Of a stretch of DNA of 8,433 nucleotides, positions 5,977-8,433 are shown piece by piece. The stretch is from Bacillota bacterium. Its GTDB lineage: Bacteria; Armatimonadota; Hebobacteria; Hebobacterales; Hebobacteraceae. The notes beneath the pieces are model-generated. The model searched no databases. It saw only the letters and a list, made by a program, of their open reading frames with translations, and was not told the origin of the DNA. Each line of letters begins with the position of its first letter. The first letter of the stretch is position 1. The stretch covers positions 1 through 8,433 of the forward strand of contig JAUVSA010000083.1 in NCBI GenBank assembly GCA_030597345.1, in the 5' to 3' direction. A program made the position numbers and the translations under genes.

Positions 5977-6765
5977 ATGTCGGACAGCATCCGGGTCACC
6001 ATCTTCGGATCAGCGGCTGGCTTTCCGACGGCCGCCCGGCCGAACACCACCGCGGTGGGGGTGTGGGTAGGGGAGGCGCTGTATCTCCTGGATGCGGGTG
6101 AGGGGGTGGCAGGACAGTTCGCGCGGCGGGGGATCTCGCCTGAGGCGCTGCGGGCGATCTTCATCAGCCACATGCACGCGGACCACACCGGGGGGCTGCC
6201 GGTGCTGATGCAGTGGCTGCAGTTGAACAAGCGGAAGCGGCCGCTCGATGTGTGTCTGCCGTCGGAGGGGATGGCCGGGCTGCAAAGCGTGCTGAGCATG
6301 CATTACTTGCTGCCGGAATGGCTGGAGTTCGACCTGGAGCTGATGGCGGTGGAAGAGGGGTCGGGGTATGAGGCGGAGGGGGTTTCGGTGGAGGCGATTC
6401 CTAGTCGGCACCTCGAGGGGTTTCTCGAACGGCTGCGGGAGGCGGGCGATTCGCGGCCGGGGGAGTGCTTCTCGTACGCGGTGAAGGCGGGTGGGAAGAG
6501 GGTGATGTTCACGTCGGATCTCGCGCACGCGGGGGAGGTGCCCGAGCGGGTCGGAGGCGCCGACCTGGCGATTGTGGAGCTGGCGCATTTCGAGCCGGAG
6601 GAGTTGGGGGAGGCCCTCGCTGGAGTGTCGCTGCCGCGGTTGGTGGTGACTCATCTGATACATACGCTGGAGCCGACGGAGGATGAGATTCCGGCGCGGA
6701 TCAAAGGCGCGGGGTACGGGGGGGAGGTCCTGGTTGCCCATGATGGTGATGAGTTCAGCGTGTAG
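5977..6765 (+). CDS. Metallo-beta-lactamase-fold hydrolase, RNase Z-like
   Basis: A 262-residue cytoplasmic protein (no signal peptide or membrane segment) with a complete binuclear zinc site: HMHADH (H65, H67, D69, H70), H145 in SRH, D181 in FTSDLAHA and H226 in VTHLIH. The N-terminus VTIFGSAAGFPTAARPNTTA and the strand LYLLDAGEG (35-43) resemble the RNase Z/arylsulfatase branch of the superfamily. I see no clear tRNA-binding exosite arm, so calling it ribonuclease Z would go too far; phosphodiesterase or other esterase activity is equally possible. GAGGT six bases upstream supports the ATG. It starts 73 bases after carB, and a radical SAM gene follows in the same reading frame 45 bases later. 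Cotranscription with the pyr genes is plausible but unproven, and the substrate is unknown. Confidence 0.88.
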   Translation: MSDSIRVTIFGSAAGFPTAARPNTTAVGVWVGEALYLLDAGEGVAGQFARRGISPEALRAIFISHMHADHTGGLPVLMQWLQLNKRKRPLDVCLPSEGMAGLQSVLSMHYLLPEWLEFDLELMAVEEGSGYEAEGVSVEAIPSRHLEGFLERLREAGDSRPGECFSYAVKAGGKRVMFTSDLAHAGEVPERVGGADLAIVELAHFEPEELGEALAGVSLPRLVVTHLIHTLEPTEDEIPARIKGAGYGGEVLVAHDGDEFSV

Positions 6766-6766
6766 C

Positions 6767-6792
6767 GGGTCAGGGGGAGGGGATTCGCTGGG
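6767..6792 (+). promoter_or_regulatory. Possible G-quadruplex motif upstream of the radical SAM gene
   Basis: Four G-runs fit the canonical quadruplex pattern on the coding strand: GGG (6767-6769), GGGGG (6773-6777), GGGG (6779-6782) and GGG (6790-6792), with loops TCA, A and ATTCGCT. The motif begins directly after the hydrolase stop and ends 18 bases before the GTG of the next gene, so it would be in the mRNA leader. In a genome this G-rich it could be chance. Confidence 0.35.
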
Positions 6793-6810
6793 TGTACGTG
6801 TGGTGACCTG

Positions 6811-8355
6811 GTGAGCGTCGCGTCGCGGCTGGGGGCAGGCGCGAAAGCGGCGGCGCGGGGGGTGGTCGGTGCGTTCTCGCCGCGGCTGCTGCGGCGGATC
6901 CAGCTTTCTCGGGCGCAGCGGCGATATCTGCGGGAGCCGACGACGGGTCCGCGTCGGCTGCTGCTGGAGCCGACGACCGGGTGCAACCATCGATGTGAGA
7001 TGTGCTGGGACCACAGTCTGCGGCTGAGCAAGCAGACGCCGGCGCGGCACATGGGGTTCGAGCAAGTGCGAGGGCTGCTCGAAGAGATGGCAGAGATGGG
7101 AGCGCAGGAGGTGTGGCTGGCGGGAAGGGGGGAGCCATTCGTGCATCCCCAGGCGAGCGAGATACTGCAGTTGATTGGGTCGCTGGGGATGGGAAGCATA
7201 ATCACGACGAACGGGGGACCGCTGACGGAGGAGCTGGCCGACCGACTGCCCGAGTGGGGGGTGCAGCAGCTCAGCGTGTCGATCGATTCGGGGAGGCCGG
7301 AGACGTACGCGGCGGTTCACCACGCGGCGCCGGCTGACCGGGCGCGCATTCTGGGGCTGAGTCGGCGGCTGTCGCAGGGCGGGGATGGGAGGCCGCGGCT
7401 GCTGGTGAGCATGGTGCTGTCGCAGTTGAATTTCCGAGAGCTGCCGGAGCTGGCGCGAGATGCGATCGAGGCGGGGGTGGATGGGATCGTGATCGGGGGG
7501 ATGCGGCCGGTGCCGTTCGATTCGACTGACCTGGCGTTGAGCGAGGATGACTGGGCGCGGGTGCGGGAGGACCTGGCGAAGGTGGGGGCGACGGCGGGGC
7601 TGGTCGGGGTGGATGTGGCGGTAGACAACATCCGGCCGGCGGAGAAGACGCGAGCGCAGGCATGGCGGTACGGGGACATGGCATGTTTCATCGGGCACGT
7701 CTTCACGGTGATAGATGTGGATGGCAACGTGCACGGGTGCTGCACGTGCCAGAACAGGCTTGGGAACATATCGGAGCCGTCCTTTCGAGAGGTGTGGCGG
7801 TCGCGGCCGTATCGGCTCTATCGGAAGATCCTGAGGGAGATGCCGAGCACGGGGCTGACGCCCCCGCAGTGCGAGTGCAGGCATGGGTGTGGGCACGTGC
7901 CGGAGAACGCGGCGCTCCAGCGAGAGCTGGGGTTCGAGTTCCCGGTGCGGCCGGCGGACGGGGGCTTCGCCACCAGGGAGGACGTCGCGCGGGGGCTGTG
8001 CCGTCATCTGGACGCGGCGCTGCCGCCGTTGGGAGAGGCGTTTGCGTTCGCTGACGTAGAGGAAGACAGCATGCGGGAGACGGCGTCCCGGCTGCGGCGG
8101 GTGGGGATCATGGCGGGTATCGGGTCGATGGACGGTGTCTCTCTCTTCGAGCCACAGCGGATGGTGGCGCGGGGTGAGTTCGAGGGGATTCTGAGGCGCG
8201 CGCTGGCCGTCTGTGGCGCGGAGGAGAAAAGGGCCGAGTCGTTGATTGGAGAATCGCGCGCTGGATCGGGCCACCCGGCGGAGCCGCTGAGGAAGCGGGA
8301 TATGGAGGAATGGTTGGGGCGGCTGGCGGTTCGGCTGGCCGAGGGGCTGGAGTGA
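6811..8355 (+). CDS. Radical SAM protein with SPASM-like C-terminal cluster domain
   Basis: A 514-residue protein. The radical SAM core starts with PRRLLLEPTTGCNHRCEMCWDHS, in which C58, C62 and C65 form the CxxxCxxC site that binds the 4Fe-4S cluster and S-adenosylmethionine. GRGEPFVHP (105-113) is the GGEP-type SAM motif, and LSVSIDS (154-160) is another core strand. A SPASM-like region (about 292-360) has C292, then IDVDGNVHGCCTC (C310, C311, C313), GNISEPSFREVW, and CECRHGC (C354, C356, C360), probably holding an auxiliary cluster. The last 150 or so residues match nothing I recognise. Such proteins modify peptides, anaerobic sulfatases or small molecules; no precursor peptide or partner is visible, so the substrate is unknown. 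The GTG is the first start codon after the in-frame stop of the hydrolase. GGTGA (6802-6806) is a modest ribosome site; a later GTG at 6862 is less likely. Confidence 0.87.
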   Translation: MSVASRLGAGAKAAARGVVGAFSPRLLRRIQLSRAQRRYLREPTTGPRRLLLEPTTGCNHRCEMCWDHSLRLSKQTPARHMGFEQVRGLLEEMAEMGAQEVWLAGRGEPFVHPQASEILQLIGSLGMGSIITTNGGPLTEELADRLPEWGVQQLSVSIDSGRPETYAAVHHAAPADRARILGLSRRLSQGGDGRPRLLVSMVLSQLNFRELPELARDAIEAGVDGIVIGGMRPVPFDSTDLALSEDDWARVREDLAKVGATAGLVGVDVAVDNIRPAEKTRAQAWRYGDMACFIGHVFTVIDVDGNVHGCCTCQNRLGNISEPSFREVWRSRPYRLYRKILREMPSTGLTPPQCECRHGCGHVPENAALQRELGFEFPVRPADGGFATREDVARGLCRHLDAALPPLGEAFAFADVEEDSMRETASRLRRVGIMAGIGSMDGVSLFEPQRMVARGEFEGILRRALAVCGAEEKRAESLIGESRAGSGHPAEPLRKRDMEEWLGRLAVRLAEGLE

Positions 8356-8433
8356 GATGAGCGGCCGTTAGGGGGGGAACCCACGGGGATGGCGGGAGTG
8401 TCTCAAGCGAGTGCCGGGGTTGGCCGCGGGGTA
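8356..8433 (+). other. End of window: short gap and possible start of a further gene
   Basis: An ATG at 8389 opens a frame (MAGVSQASAGVGRGV) that runs to the window edge without a stop, and a GTG at 8398 is in the same frame. No good ribosome site precedes the ATG, and 15 codons are too few to identify a product. An earlier ATG at 8357 reaches a stop after four codons. A run of seven G occurs at 8371-8377. Confidence 0.2.

Noticed and set aside
5977..6765. Naming the hydrolase as ribonuclease Z (rnz)
   Set aside because: The zinc ligands fit, but no clear exosite arm for tRNA binding is visible and many MBL families share these motifs.
6010..8274. A 754-codon open frame on the minus strand covering the hydrolase and radical SAM genes
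   Set aside because: It is codon-aligned with the sense genes and exists only because TTA, CTA and TCA codons are absent there. Its translation is rich in Pro, Arg and His with no family motifs, while both sense frames carry complete conserved motifs.
8357..8371. Mini-gene starting at the ATG just after the radical SAM stop
   Set aside because: It stops after four codons (MSGR).

Overview
The window is a dense, one-directional (+ strand) stretch of a high-G+C bacterial chromosome, roughly two thirds G+C by eye. It holds three consecutive genes of de novo pyrimidine synthesis followed by two genes of unassigned role. Codons strongly favour a wobble G, so the coding strand is G-rich and long open frames appear antisense by default. 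The phylum cannot be fixed from this sequence. The combination of G-ending codons, a type I dihydroorotase and dispersed GTAG-led palindromes loosely recalls Armatimonadota or similar environmental lineages, but that is only an impression.

Layout: pyrC (dihydroorotase, 11-1234, TTG start), a 43-bp gap with one perfect hairpin, carA (carbamoyl-phosphate synthase glutaminase subunit, 1278-2423, GTG start), a 240-bp non-coding spacer packed with palindromes, carB (synthetase subunit, 2664-5903), a 73-bp gap with a hairpin, a metallo-beta-lactamase-fold hydrolase (5977-6765), a 45-bp G-rich gap, and a radical SAM/SPASM-like protein (6811-8355). The last 78 bases hold at most the first codons of another gene.

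CarA takes ammonia from glutamine and CarB makes carbamoyl phosphate. An aspartate transcarbamoylase (pyrB, probably just upstream and outside the window) would make carbamoyl aspartate, which PyrC cyclises to dihydroorotate. The window is therefore probably the middle and end of a pyr operon. The MBL and radical SAM genes may be read through from it, but their biochemical link to pyrimidines is unknown.

The most interesting structure is non-coding. Five short imperfect palindromes, all in the same orientation, lie in the pyrC-carA and carA-carB gaps. Four end in CTAC on the + strand (GTAG at the 5' foot on the minus strand) and the fifth has CAAC there. They fall into three different stem sequences, each internally complementary. 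This is the signature of REP elements mobilised by RAYT (IS200/IS605-like Y1) transposases. Four of them, plus a fifth, unrelated palindrome, separate carA from carB, two genes whose products work as a 1:1 complex.
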